Made by a program: the position numbers and the translations under genes. The notes beneath the pieces were generated by a model. The model was not told the DNA's origin. It worked only from the letters and a program-made list of their open reading frames with translations, and ran no database searches. From positions 1-64,000 of the forward strand of contig NZ_JGZD01000004.1 of the NCBI RefSeq assembly GCF_000741645.1: a DNA stretch of 64,000 nt, written 5' to 3'. This document shows positions 44,217-53,279 of this stretch, in pieces. The stretch is from Bifidobacterium minimum (lineage in GTDB: Bacteria; Actinomycetota; Actinomycetes; Actinomycetales; Bifidobacteriaceae). Position 1 is the first letter of the stretch, and every line of letters begins with the position of its first letter.

Positions 44217-45191
44217 ATGACAGTTCTGACACATCGGCGAAAGCTTGCCGTATCCGCCATCGCACTCATCGCCTCGATGGGGATGCTTCTTTCTGGATGC
44301 GGCTCGCAGAACGGGAGCGACACGGGGGCCTCCGCCTCCGCCGCGGGTGACTCGACGGCAGCCGGCAAGGCGCTTGACGCCACCGCGTACGACAAGCTCA
44401 TCGCCGCCGGGTCGGTGGCAGACGCCTCCGACGTTTCGGCCAGCAGCTGGGCGTCATCCGTGAAGAAGGCGGGCGTCCTCAAGGTCGGCGGCACCAAGAC
44501 GTCCACGCTGTTCTCCCTGCAGAGCCCTGACGACAACAAGGTTCGTGGCTTCGATGCGGGTCTTTCGCAGCTTCTGGCGCGCTACATCATCGGCGACGCG
44601 AAAACGGAGATCAGCGTCGTCGACTCGTCCACCCGCGAGACGGTCCTGCAGAACGGAACCGTCGACTCCGTCTTCGCGACCTACTCGATCACGGACTCCC
44701 GCAAGGAGAAGGTCGACTTCGCGGGGCCCTACTATGTGTCCCATCAGGGGATTCTGGTGAAGTCCACCACCAACGACATCTCGTCCGTCGATGATCTGGC
44801 GGGCAAGAAGGTCGGAGTGCAGGCGGGATCCACGGGTCGGCAGATCGTGGAGAAGTATGCTCCCAAGGCCACCGTCCAGGAGTTCCAGACGGACGCCGAG
44901 ATCGTCCAGGCGATCAAGCAGGGCAGGATCGACGCATACGTCGTCGACCAGTCTCTGGTGCTCGGCGATGTGGCCCGCGATCCGGACTCCATCAAGTCCG
45001 TCGGTGATGGGTTCGGCAGCGAGGATCCATACGGAATCGGACTTCCCAAGGGGTCGGACGCCGCGGCCTTCGTCAACGCGTGGCTGAAGAAGATCGAGGA
45101 GGATGGCACGTGGGCCAAGCTCTGGAAGATTACCATCGGTGACCGCACCGGCGTGACCGACGTCCCCACGCCTCCCACAATCGACGAGTGA
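44217..45191 (+). CDS. Glutamate/aspartate-type ABC transporter substrate-binding lipoprotein
   Basis: Extracellular lipoprotein of 324 residues. The signal peptide ends in the lipobox LLSGC at about residues 22-26, then a Ser/Ala/Gly-rich linker and a SBP_bac_3 domain (KAGVLKVGGTKTSTLFS, VRGFDAGLSQLLARY, DLAGKKVGVQAGSTG). Members bind polar amino acids, often glutamate. Followed by two permease genes. The ATG at 44217 lacks a strong ribosome site. Confidence 0.9.
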   Translation: MTVLTHRRKLAVSAIALIASMGMLLSGCGSQNGSDTGASASAAGDSTAAGKALDATAYDKLIAAGSVADASDVSASSWASSVKKAGVLKVGGTKTSTLFSLQSPDDNKVRGFDAGLSQLLARYIIGDAKTEISVVDSSTRETVLQNGTVDSVFATYSITDSRKEKVDFAGPYYVSHQGILVKSTTNDISSVDDLAGKKVGVQAGSTGRQIVEKYAPKATVQEFQTDAEIVQAIKQGRIDAYVVDQSLVLGDVARDPDSIKSVGDGFGSEDPYGIGLPKGSDAAAFVNAWLKKIEEDGTWAKLWKITIGDRTGVTDVPTPPTIDE

Positions 45192-45199
45192 GGGACTGA

Positions 45200-45883
45200 A
45201 TGGGATCCGGACAGACTGTGTGGGGCCAGCTCGCGCATCTTGTGGGGACGTATGGCTCCCAGTATGTGGACGGCTACGGGGTGACGCTGCGCATAGGCGT
45301 CATCGCCTTCGTGGGAGGTCTTCTTCTGGGCCTTGCCCTCACCGTTCTCCGGATATCACCGATACCGCCGCTCCGTGCGGCGGTATCCGCCTATGTGGAG
45401 CTGTTTCGCAACATACCCGTGCTGTGTCTCCTGATCTTCGTGGTCTTCGCGCTCCCCGAGGTCGGGGTCGTCATCGACTACGAGCCCTGCGTCGTCCTCA
45501 CGCTGATTCTCGTCTCATCCTCCTTCGCCTGCGACAATCTGCGCACCGGAATCAACGCCATCGATCCCGGACAGATCGAGGCCGCCCGATCGTTGGGACT
45601 GTCCTTCATGGGGATAGTCACCTCCGTGGTGCTTCCGCAGGCTCTGCGAAACGTCGTCCAGCCCATGGTGACGTTGTTCATCTCCGTGATCATCAGCTCG
45701 TCCACGGGCGCGCTGGTGCCTCTCGCGCATAATGAACTCACCGGACTGGTCTCGCGGATCAACACCACCGACGCGATGGGCATACCGACCTTCCTCATCG
45801 CGGCCCTGTTCTACGTGGCCACGGGTCTGGTGATCGCGGGGGTCGGACGGATAGTCGAAAGGCGGGTGGCGATATGGCGTTGA
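45200..45883 (+). CDS. Amino-acid ABC transporter permease, first subunit
   Basis: HEAT/His-Glu-Arg type permease of 227 residues with five membrane helices. The conserved cytoplasmic EAA loop is IEAARSLGLSFMGIVTSVVLPQALRNV, and YVELFRNIPVLCLL is the N-terminal family motif. 8 bases after the binding-protein gene and overlapping the next permease by 10 bases. Similar to GluC of corynebacteria. Confidence 0.9.
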   Translation: MGSGQTVWGQLAHLVGTYGSQYVDGYGVTLRIGVIAFVGGLLLGLALTVLRISPIPPLRAAVSAYVELFRNIPVLCLLIFVVFALPEVGVVIDYEPCVVLTLILVSSSFACDNLRTGINAIDPGQIEAARSLGLSFMGIVTSVVLPQALRNVVQPMVTLFISVIISSSTGALVPLAHNELTGLVSRINTTDAMGIPTFLIAALFYVATGLVIAGVGRIVERRVAIWR

Positions 45884-46692
45884 GTCCGACCGAGGCGGCG
45901 CTTTTCGAAACCGGTGGACCGAGGTCACGCCGGCGGATCGTCATCGGCACGATCGCATCCTCCGTGGCGTTGGTCGTGTTGGTCGCTTACGTCGTCATGC
46001 GGCTGTATGACAACGGACAGTTCGACCCTCAGTACTGGAGTCTTTTCACCGAAGCGAATGTGTGGGTTTTCCTGGGACAGGGATTTCTGGGCACGCTGCG
46101 TGCGGCTCTGGGAGCGGGGGCCATCGCGCTCGTCGGCGGTCTGGTGCTCATGTTCGGACGCATATCGAGCGTTGCTCCGGTGAGATGGATCGCCACCGCG
46201 ATCATCGAATTCGTGCGTGGCACGCCCACGCTGCTGTTCATCTACTTCTTCTTTCTGGTGCCATCCCAGTTCGGCGTGCACATCAGCACATACTGGATGG
46301 TGGTGATACCGGTGTCGCTGTATGCGTCCGCGGTGCTCGCCGAGGTGTATCGGGCCGGCGTGCGCGCCGTTCCCCGCGGGCAGGGAGAGGCGGGGGCATC
46401 ACTGGGACTGAGCCGTAGGCAGATCTACGCGTCCATCATCCTCCCGCAGATGTTCCGCATCGTCGTGCCGACGATGGTGACGCAGCTGGTCGTCGTGGTG
46501 AAGGACACCACCTTCGGATACGTGGTGACGTATCCCGAAATGATGCAGAACACGAAGGTCGTCATCGCGAACTACAACAGCCTGCTTCCCGTGTATCTGG
46601 TGACGGCGCTGATCTACGTCGCGGTGAACTACGCGATCTCCTGGTCGGCCCGGAAGATCGCCTCACGCATGGGCGAACCTCTTCTGGCGTAG
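45874..46692 (+). CDS. Amino-acid ABC transporter permease, second subunit
   Basis: 272-residue permease similar to GluD. Motifs: IIEFVRGTPTLLFIYFFFLV, the EAA loop GEAGASLGLSRRQIYASIILPQMFR, and about five or six helices. Last gene of the operon; no ATP-binding subunit follows or precedes, so an ATPase encoded elsewhere must be shared. Confidence 0.9.
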   Translation: MALSPTEAALFETGGPRSRRRIVIGTIASSVALVVLVAYVVMRLYDNGQFDPQYWSLFTEANVWVFLGQGFLGTLRAALGAGAIALVGGLVLMFGRISSVAPVRWIATAIIEFVRGTPTLLFIYFFFLVPSQFGVHISTYWMVVIPVSLYASAVLAEVYRAGVRAVPRGQGEAGASLGLSRRQIYASIILPQMFRIVVPTMVTQLVVVVKDTTFGYVVTYPEMMQNTKVVIANYNSLLPVYLVTALIYVAVNYAISWSARKIASRMGEPLLA

Positions 46693-46765
46693 ATTCGATT
46701 TCCCTGTAGCGACCTCCCTGTAGCGGCGGCCCGGCGCGTACGGGCCTGGCGGGGCGCCGTCTGCC

Positions 46766-46833
46766 GCGCCATGCAATTTGCCGCGCCATGCGAAGGGCAG
46801 CGCCATGCGAAGGGCAGCGTCATACGAGGGGCA
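46766..46833. repeat. Four 17-bp tandem repeats running into the SCP gene stop
   Basis: Units start at 46766, 46783, 46800 and 46817; the second and third are identical (GCGCCATGCGAAGGGCA) and the first and fourth diverge. The fourth unit includes the stop and the last codons of the minus-strand SCP-like gene. A 6-base GC hairpin (46728-46746) lies just to the left. Confidence 0.85.
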
Positions 46834-47209
46834 GCAGTGCGCTGAGATCGTCGCGTTCTCCCATGGCGGCGATGGCCCCGCGCCGACGCTCATCGTCCCA
46901 ACGCGTCATTCCGGAGGCAAGCCTCAGCCACGTCGTGGGATCAAGTTCGATGACGTCGGGCGGCGTGAGATTATGGGGATCGGACCGTGGCCCGTCGAGG
47001 ATCTTGACGGCCCCCCAAGGCGCGACCCTGACCTCCACGGCGCCCCCCGGCGCCTTCATCTCCAGCAGGCGCAGCGAATAGCGCACGGCCATCGCGACGG
47101 TCGAACGGTCAAGCGACTCGGAGGCCTTCTCATCGGTTTCGGCCAGCGTCCTCCACTGATTGAACGACTCGCGTCCGCACTCGAGGTCTCGGTCATGAAT
47201 GACAGCCAT
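46820..47209 (-). CDS. SCP2-like (SCP_3) actinobacterial protein
   Basis: 129-residue protein. The domain RYSLRLLEMKAPGGAVEVRV...VIELDPTTWLRLASGMTRW...GERDDLSALLPL matches the bacterial sterol-carrier-protein-like family found across actinobacteria. Biochemical role unknown; it may bind a lipid. Its C-terminus and stop are part of a 17-base tandem repeat. Convergent with the ABC operon and divergent from glgP. Confidence 0.8.
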   Translation of the reverse strand: MAVIHDRDLECGRESFNQWRTLAETDEKASESLDRSTVAMAVRYSLRLLEMKAPGGAVEVRVAPWGAVKILDGPRSDPHNLTPPDVIELDPTTWLRLASGMTRWDDERRRGAIAAMGERDDLSALLPLV

Positions 47210-47450
47210 ATTTCCGGTATTGTGCCCGCCCTGTACGACTTCGATCCGTCGGGCTCTCTTCCGGCCGCGTTCCGAAGCCCTCCCGGCGACCGGGATATTG
47301 CGTGGATGACGCTCTCAGGGGGGCCGTATGTTGTAGTCTTTCATATGAGAACGTATGCGCAGGTTCCGTCGTGTCCGTTGCGGTATTGCGGGTCACAGCG
47401 TGTCAAAGCGCGCGTTCCGACAGCATCATTCGTCAAAGGGAGTCAGAATA

Positions 47451-49913
47451 ATGACCGAAATCACCGCACCGAAGGCGCCCGTCACCTCCGACGAGTTCAC
47501 TGGCGAGATCCGTGAGCAGTTGAAGTACACGCAGGGTGTGACGCCGGAGCAGGCGACCGCGGCTGATGTATATGTGGCTGCCGCCGCGGCCGTCCGCCGC
47601 CATCTCGTCGACGCCTGGATGAAGACCCAGAAGGATATGGTCTCAGGCGACACGAAGGCCGTCGGGTACCTCAGCGCAGAGTTCCTCATGGGCAAGCAGC
47701 TCTCCAACGCTCTGCTCAACGCCGGACTCACCGAGCAGTTCGAGGCCGCCGTCAAGGCTCTGGGCTTCGAGCCCCAGCAGATCGTGGACGCCGAATACGA
47801 GCCCGGGCTGGGCAATGGTGGTCTGGGTCGTCTTGCGGCATGCTATATCGATTCCCTGGCGTCGATCGGCGTTCCCGCCTTCGGATACGGAATCCAATAC
47901 CGCTATGGCATTTTCAAGCAGAAGTTCGACGACAAGGGCCGTCAGATCGAAACCCCCGATTACTGGCTGGCCAACGAGGAGCCGTGGGGTCACATCGACT
48001 ACAACCGTGACCAGCGCGTCAGCTTCGGCGGCAAGGTCGTCGAGGAGAACGGCAGGCGCGTGTGGAAGCCCGCGTGGTCGGTTCGCGCGGTGCCCGTCGA
48101 CTACATGGTCCCCGGATACACCTCGCAGCGCGTGAACACGCTGCGCCTGTGGACCGCCAAGAGCTATGACGAGTTCGATCTGCTGACCTTCAACGAGTCC
48201 GAATATCTGGACGCCGTCAAGCCGCAGGTCGCCGCCGAGAACATCACGAAGATCCTCTACCCGGAGGACTCCACGCCCCAGGGCAAGGCCCTGCGTCTCG
48301 AGCAGCAGTACTTCTTCGTCGCCGCGTCCATCCACGATGCGATCCGCGTGTTCTATCCCGGTGAGGCGAACCCCGACCTGACGAACTTCGCCGACAAGAT
48401 CGTCTTCCAGCTCAACGACACCCATCCCGTCATCGGCATCCCCGAGCTCATGCGCGTTCTCATGGACGAGCACGGATACGATTGGGACACGGCGTGGGGA
48501 ATCACCCAGAAGACCTTCAACTACACCTGCCACACGCTTCTTCCCGAGGCTCTTGAGGTATGGCCCGCGGATCTCATCGGCGAGCTTCTTCCCCGTCATC
48601 TGGAGATCATCAGGAAGATCAACGACCAGTTCGTGGCCGAACTCGAAAGCAAGAACGTCGCCGCCGATCAGATCGAGCGAATGCGCATCTACACGGATGA
48701 CGAGCGGCCCTCCGTGCGCATGGCCTTCCTCGCGTCGTACGCGGGCTCCTACGTCAACGGCGTCGCCGAGCTGCATTCCGAGCTCCTCAAGGACGTCACG
48801 CTCAAGGACTTCTCTGACGTGTATCCGCAGAAGTTCGCCAATGTGACCAACGGCGTCACCCCTCGTCGTTTCGTGCGACTGTCGAACCCGCGCATGTCCG
48901 CCCTCATCACCGAGGGGCTGGGCACCGACCGGTGGATCTCCGATCTCAGTCTGCTCAAGGGACTCGTCCCGCTGGCCGACGATGCCGAGTTCGTCCGTAA
49001 GTTCGCCGATGTCAAGCAGGCGAACAAGGATGCGTTCGCGGTGTTCGCGAAGAGCCATTACGGAATCGATCTTGATTCCAGCACCATGTTCAACACGATG
49101 GTCAAGCGTCTGCACGAGTACAAGCGCCAGAGCCTCAAGATCCTCGCGCTCATCTCCACTTACGCCGACATCAAGAGCGGCAAGGTGAACGTGGACGACG
49201 TCCTTCCGCGCACGGTTATGTTCGGCGCGAAGTCGGCCCCAGGCTATGCGATGGCGAAGCTCACGATCCGCCTGATCAACAACGTGTCGCGTGTCGTGAA
49301 CAACGACCCGGATGTCAAGGGCAAGCTCGCCGTGCATATGCTGCCGAACTACAACATCGAGATGGCGGAGAACCTCATCCCCGCGACCGATCTCGACGAG
49401 CAGATCTCGCAGGCCGGCAAGGAGGCCTCCGGAACCGGCAATATGAAGTTCGCCCTCAACGGCGCGCTTACGGTGGGAACCCTTGATGGCGCGAACGTCG
49501 AGATCCGTCAGCTGGTCGGCGCCGAGAACTTCTTCCTTTTCGGCATGACCGTCGACGAGGTGGACAAGCTCTACGCCGAGGGATACGACCACGGTGGCTC
49601 GCGCAAGTACTATGAGGCCGATCCCCGCCTCAAGCAGGCGGTGGACATGGTCGCGGACGGCACCTTCTCGGATGGCGACAAGGATGTCTACAAGGATCTC
49701 GTCAACGATTGGTTGACCCATGACTACTTCATGACGATGGCCGACTTCGGGGCCTATATGGACATCCAGGCCGAAATCGAGAACACCTATCGCGAGCCTG
49801 CCAAGTGGGCCCGCATGGCCGTGCTCAACGTCGCGAACTCCGGATACTTCAGCTCCGATCGTTCGATCGAGGACTATCTTGAGCGCATCTGGCACACCGG
49901 CGCGCTCGCCTGA
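47451..49913 (+). CDS. glgP: Glycogen/maltodextrin phosphorylase
   Basis: Phosphorolyses alpha-1,4-glucans to glucose 1-phosphate. 820 residues. Motifs: YEPGLGNGGLGRLAACYIDS, FQLNDTHP, and the PLP-lysine region EASGTGNMKFALNGALTVGT. AAAGGGAG lies 8 bases before the ATG at 47451. A long perfect hairpin terminator follows. Carbon storage use ties it to the central metabolism genes of this window. Confidence 0.96.
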   Translation: MTEITAPKAPVTSDEFTGEIREQLKYTQGVTPEQATAADVYVAAAAAVRRHLVDAWMKTQKDMVSGDTKAVGYLSAEFLMGKQLSNALLNAGLTEQFEAAVKALGFEPQQIVDAEYEPGLGNGGLGRLAACYIDSLASIGVPAFGYGIQYRYGIFKQKFDDKGRQIETPDYWLANEEPWGHIDYNRDQRVSFGGKVVEENGRRVWKPAWSVRAVPVDYMVPGYTSQRVNTLRLWTAKSYDEFDLLTFNESEYLDAVKPQVAAENITKILYPEDSTPQGKALRLEQQYFFVAASIHDAIRVFYPGEANPDLTNFADKIVFQLNDTHPVIGIPELMRVLMDEHGYDWDTAWGITQKTFNYTCHTLLPEALEVWPADLIGELLPRHLEIIRKINDQFVAELESKNVAADQIERMRIYTDDERPSVRMAFLASYAGSYVNGVAELHSELLKDVTLKDFSDVYPQKFANVTNGVTPRRFVRLSNPRMSALITEGLGTDRWISDLSLLKGLVPLADDAEFVRKFADVKQANKDAFAVFAKSHYGIDLDSSTMFNTMVKRLHEYKRQSLKILALISTYADIKSGKVNVDDVLPRTVMFGAKSAPGYAMAKLTIRLINNVSRVVNNDPDVKGKLAVHMLPNYNIEMAENLIPATDLDEQISQAGKEASGTGNMKFALNGALTVGTLDGANVEIRQLVGAENFFLFGMTVDEVDKLYAEGYDHGGSRKYYEADPRLKQAVDMVADGTFSDGDKDVYKDLVNDWLTHDYFMTMADFGAYMDIQAEIENTYREPAKWARMAVLNVANSGYFSSDRSIEDYLERIWHTGALA

Positions 49914-49931
49914 TGTCGAGTGACTTGCACC

Positions 49932-49981
49932 GATTATGCGGAAGGCCCGCGCCCCTTGGGGCGCGGGCCTTCCGCATAATC
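49932..49981 (+). terminator. Long hairpin terminator after glgP
   Basis: Perfect 24-base inverted repeat (arm begins GATTATGCGGAAGG) around a two-base centre, starting 18 bases after the glgP stop. Symmetric, so it can act in both directions. Confidence 0.85.
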
Positions 49982-50116
49982 ACTTCCGTTTGGTCGATGG
50001 TGATCGCGGGTTTGGTGGTGATCACGGCAAAAGATCACGGCAAAAGCATGGATGCGGAGCTGGGACCCCGAAGCTCTCCCATGATGCGTCGACCGTCGGA
50101 TGCGTCGAACGACGCA

Positions 50117-50386
50117 TCAGGCCTTGTCGGCCGCAGCTGCGTCGGGCGCGTCGAACGCCGGTGCATCCTCCTCGTCGGAGGCCTTTCCGGCCTCGTCCGT
50201 GCCGTCCTTATCCTCGTCCTTGGAGAGGCCCAGATCGACCGGAGACGAACTGTTCTCCCATGGCTCCTCCCACGGGTCGTAATCGGGGTTGCGCTGCTTG
50301 TAGACGTAAAGGCCCACAACACCCGCGAGCAAAGCGCCGAAGAGCAGCGCGAAGAACTTCCAACCGTTAGAAGACTTATTCTCCAT
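50117..50386 (-). CDS. Small single-span membrane protein, unknown
   Basis: 89 residues from the ATG at 50386, preceded by AAAGGAG. A helix FFALLFGALLAGVVGLYVY (residues 11-29) is followed by a Trp/Pro/Asp patch (RNPDYDPWEEPWE) and a very acidic, Ala-rich tail. No named family recognised; a short conserved actinobacterial membrane protein is the best description. Confidence 0.75.
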   Translation of the reverse strand: MENKSSNGWKFFALLFGALLAGVVGLYVYKQRNPDYDPWEEPWENSSSPVDLGLSKDEDKDGTDEAGKASDEEDAPAFDAPDAAAADKA

Positions 50387-50542
50387 GACGGCTCCTTTCA
50401 TCATGAGCTTTGCTGGCCTGCCCATCCAAGCCAACTCCTTCCATCCTAATTGTGTGAATGTGATGATTGGGTGCTTGTGACGTCAAAGGTGCCCCTTGTT
50501 CACCGTCGGCCCGGATTCCTCCGTGTCGTCCGTAAGGATAAA

Positions 50543-51256
50543 GTGGTCACCATGCGCGTTCCTGATAGACGGTCCATCGTCGGCTCCTGGCGCTCGGGGG
50601 AACCCGTGGTCGTGTGGGGCATCATCGTCGTCTGTTCCGTGGTGTGGCTTGTCCAGACGGGATTGCGCATCCTGGCGCCCGATCTCTATTCGTCGCTGAT
50701 GATGTCGACGATGTTCGTCCCCGCGCTGGTGCCCGCCTACCCGTGGTCGTGGCTTACGTCCATGTTCCTCCACGCGCCGAGCATCCTTCACGTACTGTTC
50801 AACATGCTTACGCTATGGGTCGTCGGGCCGTATCTGGAGAGGGCTCTGGGCCATATTCCCTTTCTGGTCATGTATCTGGTGTCGGGACTGGGCGGATCGG
50901 TGGGGATACTGGCGTGGGCGAGGATCACCGGCCAGTGGATGACGGCGAGCTATGGGGCGTCCGGGGCGATTTTCGGCCTTTTTTCCGCGGTTCTTGTGGC
51001 CTATCACGCCATGGGAGAGGATATCCGGTCGTTGGTGGTGTGGATCGCCATCAACCTGGCGATTCCGTTTGTGGTGTCCAACGTCGCGTGGCAGGCCCAT
51101 GTCGGCGGTCTGGTCGCCGGTGCCGTCCTCGCGTGGCTTATGGTGTCGGGCGTTCGTTCGTTGCGCGGTCGCGGGGTGGGGACGCGCATGGCCGTGTATG
51201 GGGGAGCTTTGTCGCTGGTGCTGGTGGCGGCGGGCGTGTTCCTTATCGTGGCGTGA
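50543..51256 (+). CDS. Rhomboid-family intramembrane serine protease
   Basis: Six-helix membrane protease of about 237 residues. Oxyanion Asn in HVLFNMLTLWVVG, catalytic Ser in GASGAIFGLFSA, and catalytic His in WQAHVGGLVAG. Start is ambiguous: GTG at 50543 has AAGGA with about 5 bases spacing, while ATG at 50552 lacks a near ribosome site. Followed by a 600-base noncoding region with DnaA boxes. Confidence 0.9.
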   Translation: MVTMRVPDRRSIVGSWRSGEPVVVWGIIVVCSVVWLVQTGLRILAPDLYSSLMMSTMFVPALVPAYPWSWLTSMFLHAPSILHVLFNMLTLWVVGPYLERALGHIPFLVMYLVSGLGGSVGILAWARITGQWMTASYGASGAIFGLFSAVLVAYHAMGEDIRSLVVWIAINLAIPFVVSNVAWQAHVGGLVAGAVLAWLMVSGVRSLRGRGVGTRMAVYGGALSLVLVAAGVFLIVA

Positions 51257-51448
51257 GATGCCCGTCGCATAGGGAATATGCGGTGGCCGGGCGGTGGGTG
51301 GACTGTGACCGGACTGTGACCGGACTGTGGCCGGGCGGTGCTGGTGGCGGTGGTTGGACCCGTCCGTGCCCGTGACCACGACCGTGCCTGTGCCCGTGCT
51401 CGTGACTGCGGTTGTGGCGGGGAACGACGCCAAACTCCATCCGTGTAG
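51257..51448. repeat. GC-rich repeats left of the DnaA-box cluster
   Basis: Contains three 11-base units GACTGTGACCG (51301-51333, third copy one mismatch) and several CCGTGCCCGTG/CCGTGACCACG units at 51360-51410. No ORF supported. Confidence 0.6.
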
Positions 51449-51626
51449 TTTTCCACATCTGTGGACAATCATGTGGATAACCGGGGGAAAGGATGCGCGC
51501 AAGTAGCGGTGCCCGAGTGGTCGTGGTGGCTGCACTGGGGGTCAGACTCCAGTGATTGCAAGGGGGAAGGGGTAATGTGAGGGGCATTGTGGATACTGTG
51601 GATATTGTGTGTCTAAGTTATCCACA
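51449..51626. other. DnaA-box cluster, candidate oriC or DnaA-titration locus
   Basis: Six 9-mers related to the DnaA box within 178 bases: TTTTCCACA (51449-51457), TTGTCCACA on the minus strand (51460-51468), TTATCCACA minus (51472-51480), GTATCCACA minus (51588-51596), ATATCCACA minus (51597-51605) and TTATCCACA plus (51618-51626). Two are perfect matches and one matches the actinobacterial preferred box. No ORF overlaps convincingly. dnaA is not in the window, so whether this is the true origin cannot be settled here. Confidence 0.75.
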
Positions 51627-51778
51627 TGCATGCACACGTTGATGGCGCGAAAACAGCTGGCGTCGTCATAGCGGTCACCGGCCCATCGCGATCGGCACCG
51701 GCTCCACGACCCGCGTCGATGCGCCCCACGACGACTATGGCCATGCCCGCGGCCGACGATCATGAACGACAAACGACG

Positions 51779-51816
51779 AAGGGCAGGCCAACCGCTGGAA
51801 CGGCGGGCCTGCCCTT
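51779..51816 (-). terminator. Hairpin downstream of crgA
   Basis: Perfect 11-base stem AAGGGCAGGCC / GGCCTGCCCTT with a 16-base loop, 41 bases after the crgA stop on the minus strand. Confidence 0.65.
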
Positions 51817-51856
51817 CATACAAGGGTTGCTCAAGGATGCTTTTGGCGGTGGCTGT

Positions 51857-52402
51857 TTAATGCCATCCCATGGTCATGAGGAAGCCCGTCATGATGATCG
51901 CGAAGGCGATGACGAGGTTCCACGCGCCGATGTTGGGGATCGGATATCCCGGAGAGAGGTAGTACACGACCGCCCACACGAGGCCGATGACCATCAGCGT
52001 GCAGAACAGGGGGACGAACCACACGGGATTGGCGCGGGTGCCCTTGATGGACTCCTCCACCCTTTTGCTGTTCTCCGACTGGCGTTGCATCATGCGGCGC
52101 ATCTGGGGAGTCAGCGAGTCCTTGTCCACGTTCGCGCTCAGCAGCGCGTCGATTTTATCCATGGGAAGGCCCAGGTCGTCGTCTGTGGCGTCCTTGTCCT
52201 TGTCCTTGGCCGCCTTATCGCCGGTGGCATCCGTCGTGGCGGCGTCATCCGCGGAGGATGGCGTCGCATCGGTGTCGTCCTGCGCGGCAGAGGTGGCGGC
52301 GTCGGCGACGACCTCGTCCGTGGTCTGCGTGGTCGGGGTCGAGGGGTCCTGCCCGCCGTTCGTCCCGGTGGGTTCGGTTCCGGGAAGCTCTTCGTCAGCC
52401 AT
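51857..52402 (-). CDS. crgA: Cell division protein CrgA
   Basis: 181 residues. The C-terminal half is the CrgA family domain with two membrane helices (PVWFVPLFCTLMVIGLVWAV and NLVIAFAIIMTGFLMTMGW) joined by YYLSPGYPIPNIGAWN. CrgA recruits FtsI-type PBPs and FtsQ at the septum in mycobacteria and inhibits division in Streptomyces. The first 90 residues are an Asp/Ala/Thr-rich low-complexity extension. GGAG lies 9 bases before the ATG. Divergent from the DUF881 gene, as in M. tuberculosis. Confidence 0.92.
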   Translation of the reverse strand: MADEELPGTEPTGTNGGQDPSTPTTQTTDEVVADAATSAAQDDTDATPSSADDAATTDATGDKAAKDKDKDATDDDLGLPMDKIDALLSANVDKDSLTPQMRRMMQRQSENSKRVEESIKGTRANPVWFVPLFCTLMVIGLVWAVVYYLSPGYPIPNIGAWNLVIAFAIIMTGFLMTMGWH

Positions 52403-52487
52403 GAGCTTTATCTCCATTCGATAGGCTAACAAGTCATAATAGTGGGTAGAGTCGGACGAGGCGAATACCGCGAGAAAGGTGTCAGGC

Positions 52488-53279
52488 ATGGGCACGAAGA
52501 AGACGGGCAGACATGGGGCCCGGCGTTCGCTGTCCGCGACCGTGGCGGTTTTCGTCGTCCTTGCTCTGACGGGCTATCTTCTGGTCACGAATCTGCGTGT
52601 CAATCGCAGCGCGATGGTCACGTCGGACACGGGCGAGATGATCGCCCAGCGTGTGCAGAAGGTGGATGCCCTGCGCAAGGAGGTCAATTCCCTCAGCGTC
52701 GAGGTCAACACGCTCAACGCCTATTCCGGCAAGGAGACGTCCTCCTCGTCCGAAGACGCGGGATCGGGAACGATGCTGCCCAAGGTCAAGGGACCGGGAA
52801 TCACCGTCACTCTTGATGATTCGCCTTTGTGGGAGACGGTCGTAGGGGACTCGGGGTCGAGCGCCACCATCAACGACTATGTGGTTCATCAGCAGGACGT
52901 CGAGGCCGTGGTCAACGCTCTCTGGCAGGGTGGCGCCGAGGCGATGATGATCCAGGACCAGCGTGTGCTTTTCAACTCGGCGGTTATCTGCAAGGGCAAC
53001 GTCCTCATGCTTCAGGGGAAGCAGTACTCGCCGCCGTATACCATATCGGCGATCGGGCCAGCGGACAGTATGATGGACTCACTCGACTCATCCGATGCCG
53101 TGCGGATCTATAAGCAGTACGTCACCGCATTCGGTCTGGGGTGGGAGGTCGTCAGCAAGGAGCATCTGACCTTCCCGCAGTCCCCGGCTCTTCTGCAGGC
53201 GTTGAAGTACGCGACCGTGAGCGGTGACGGCGCCTCTGATCAGGCGCAGAAGCAGTCCAAGGAGGACTCAGGACAATGA
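52488..53279 (+). CDS. DUF881 family membrane-anchored protein
   Basis: 263 residues. One N-terminal helix (SATVAVFVVLALTGYLLVTN, about residues 15-35), a coiled-coil (AQRVQKVDALRKEVNSLSVE), then the DUF881 domain with GPGITVTLDD, VVNALWQGGAEAMMIQDQRV and ISAIGP. It is the ortholog by position and type of the DUF881 gene beside crgA in other actinobacteria. Function unknown, presumably cell-envelope or division. Overlaps the sortase start by ATGA. Confidence 0.9.
   Translation: MGTKKTGRHGARRSLSATVAVFVVLALTGYLLVTNLRVNRSAMVTSDTGEMIAQRVQKVDALRKEVNSLSVEVNTLNAYSGKETSSSSEDAGSGTMLPKVKGPGITVTLDDSPLWETVVGDSGSSATINDYVVHQQDVEAVVNALWQGGAEAMMIQDQRVLFNSAVICKGNVLMLQGKQYSPPYTISAIGPADSMMDSLDSSDAVRIYKQYVTAFGLGWEVVSKEHLTFPQSPALLQALKYATVSGDGASDQAQKQSKEDSGQ

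Noticed and set aside
47643..49895. 750-codon minus-strand ORF opposite glgP
   Set aside because: It is fully antisense to a clear glycogen phosphorylase and has Val/Asp/Leu-rich shadow composition; no domain recognised.
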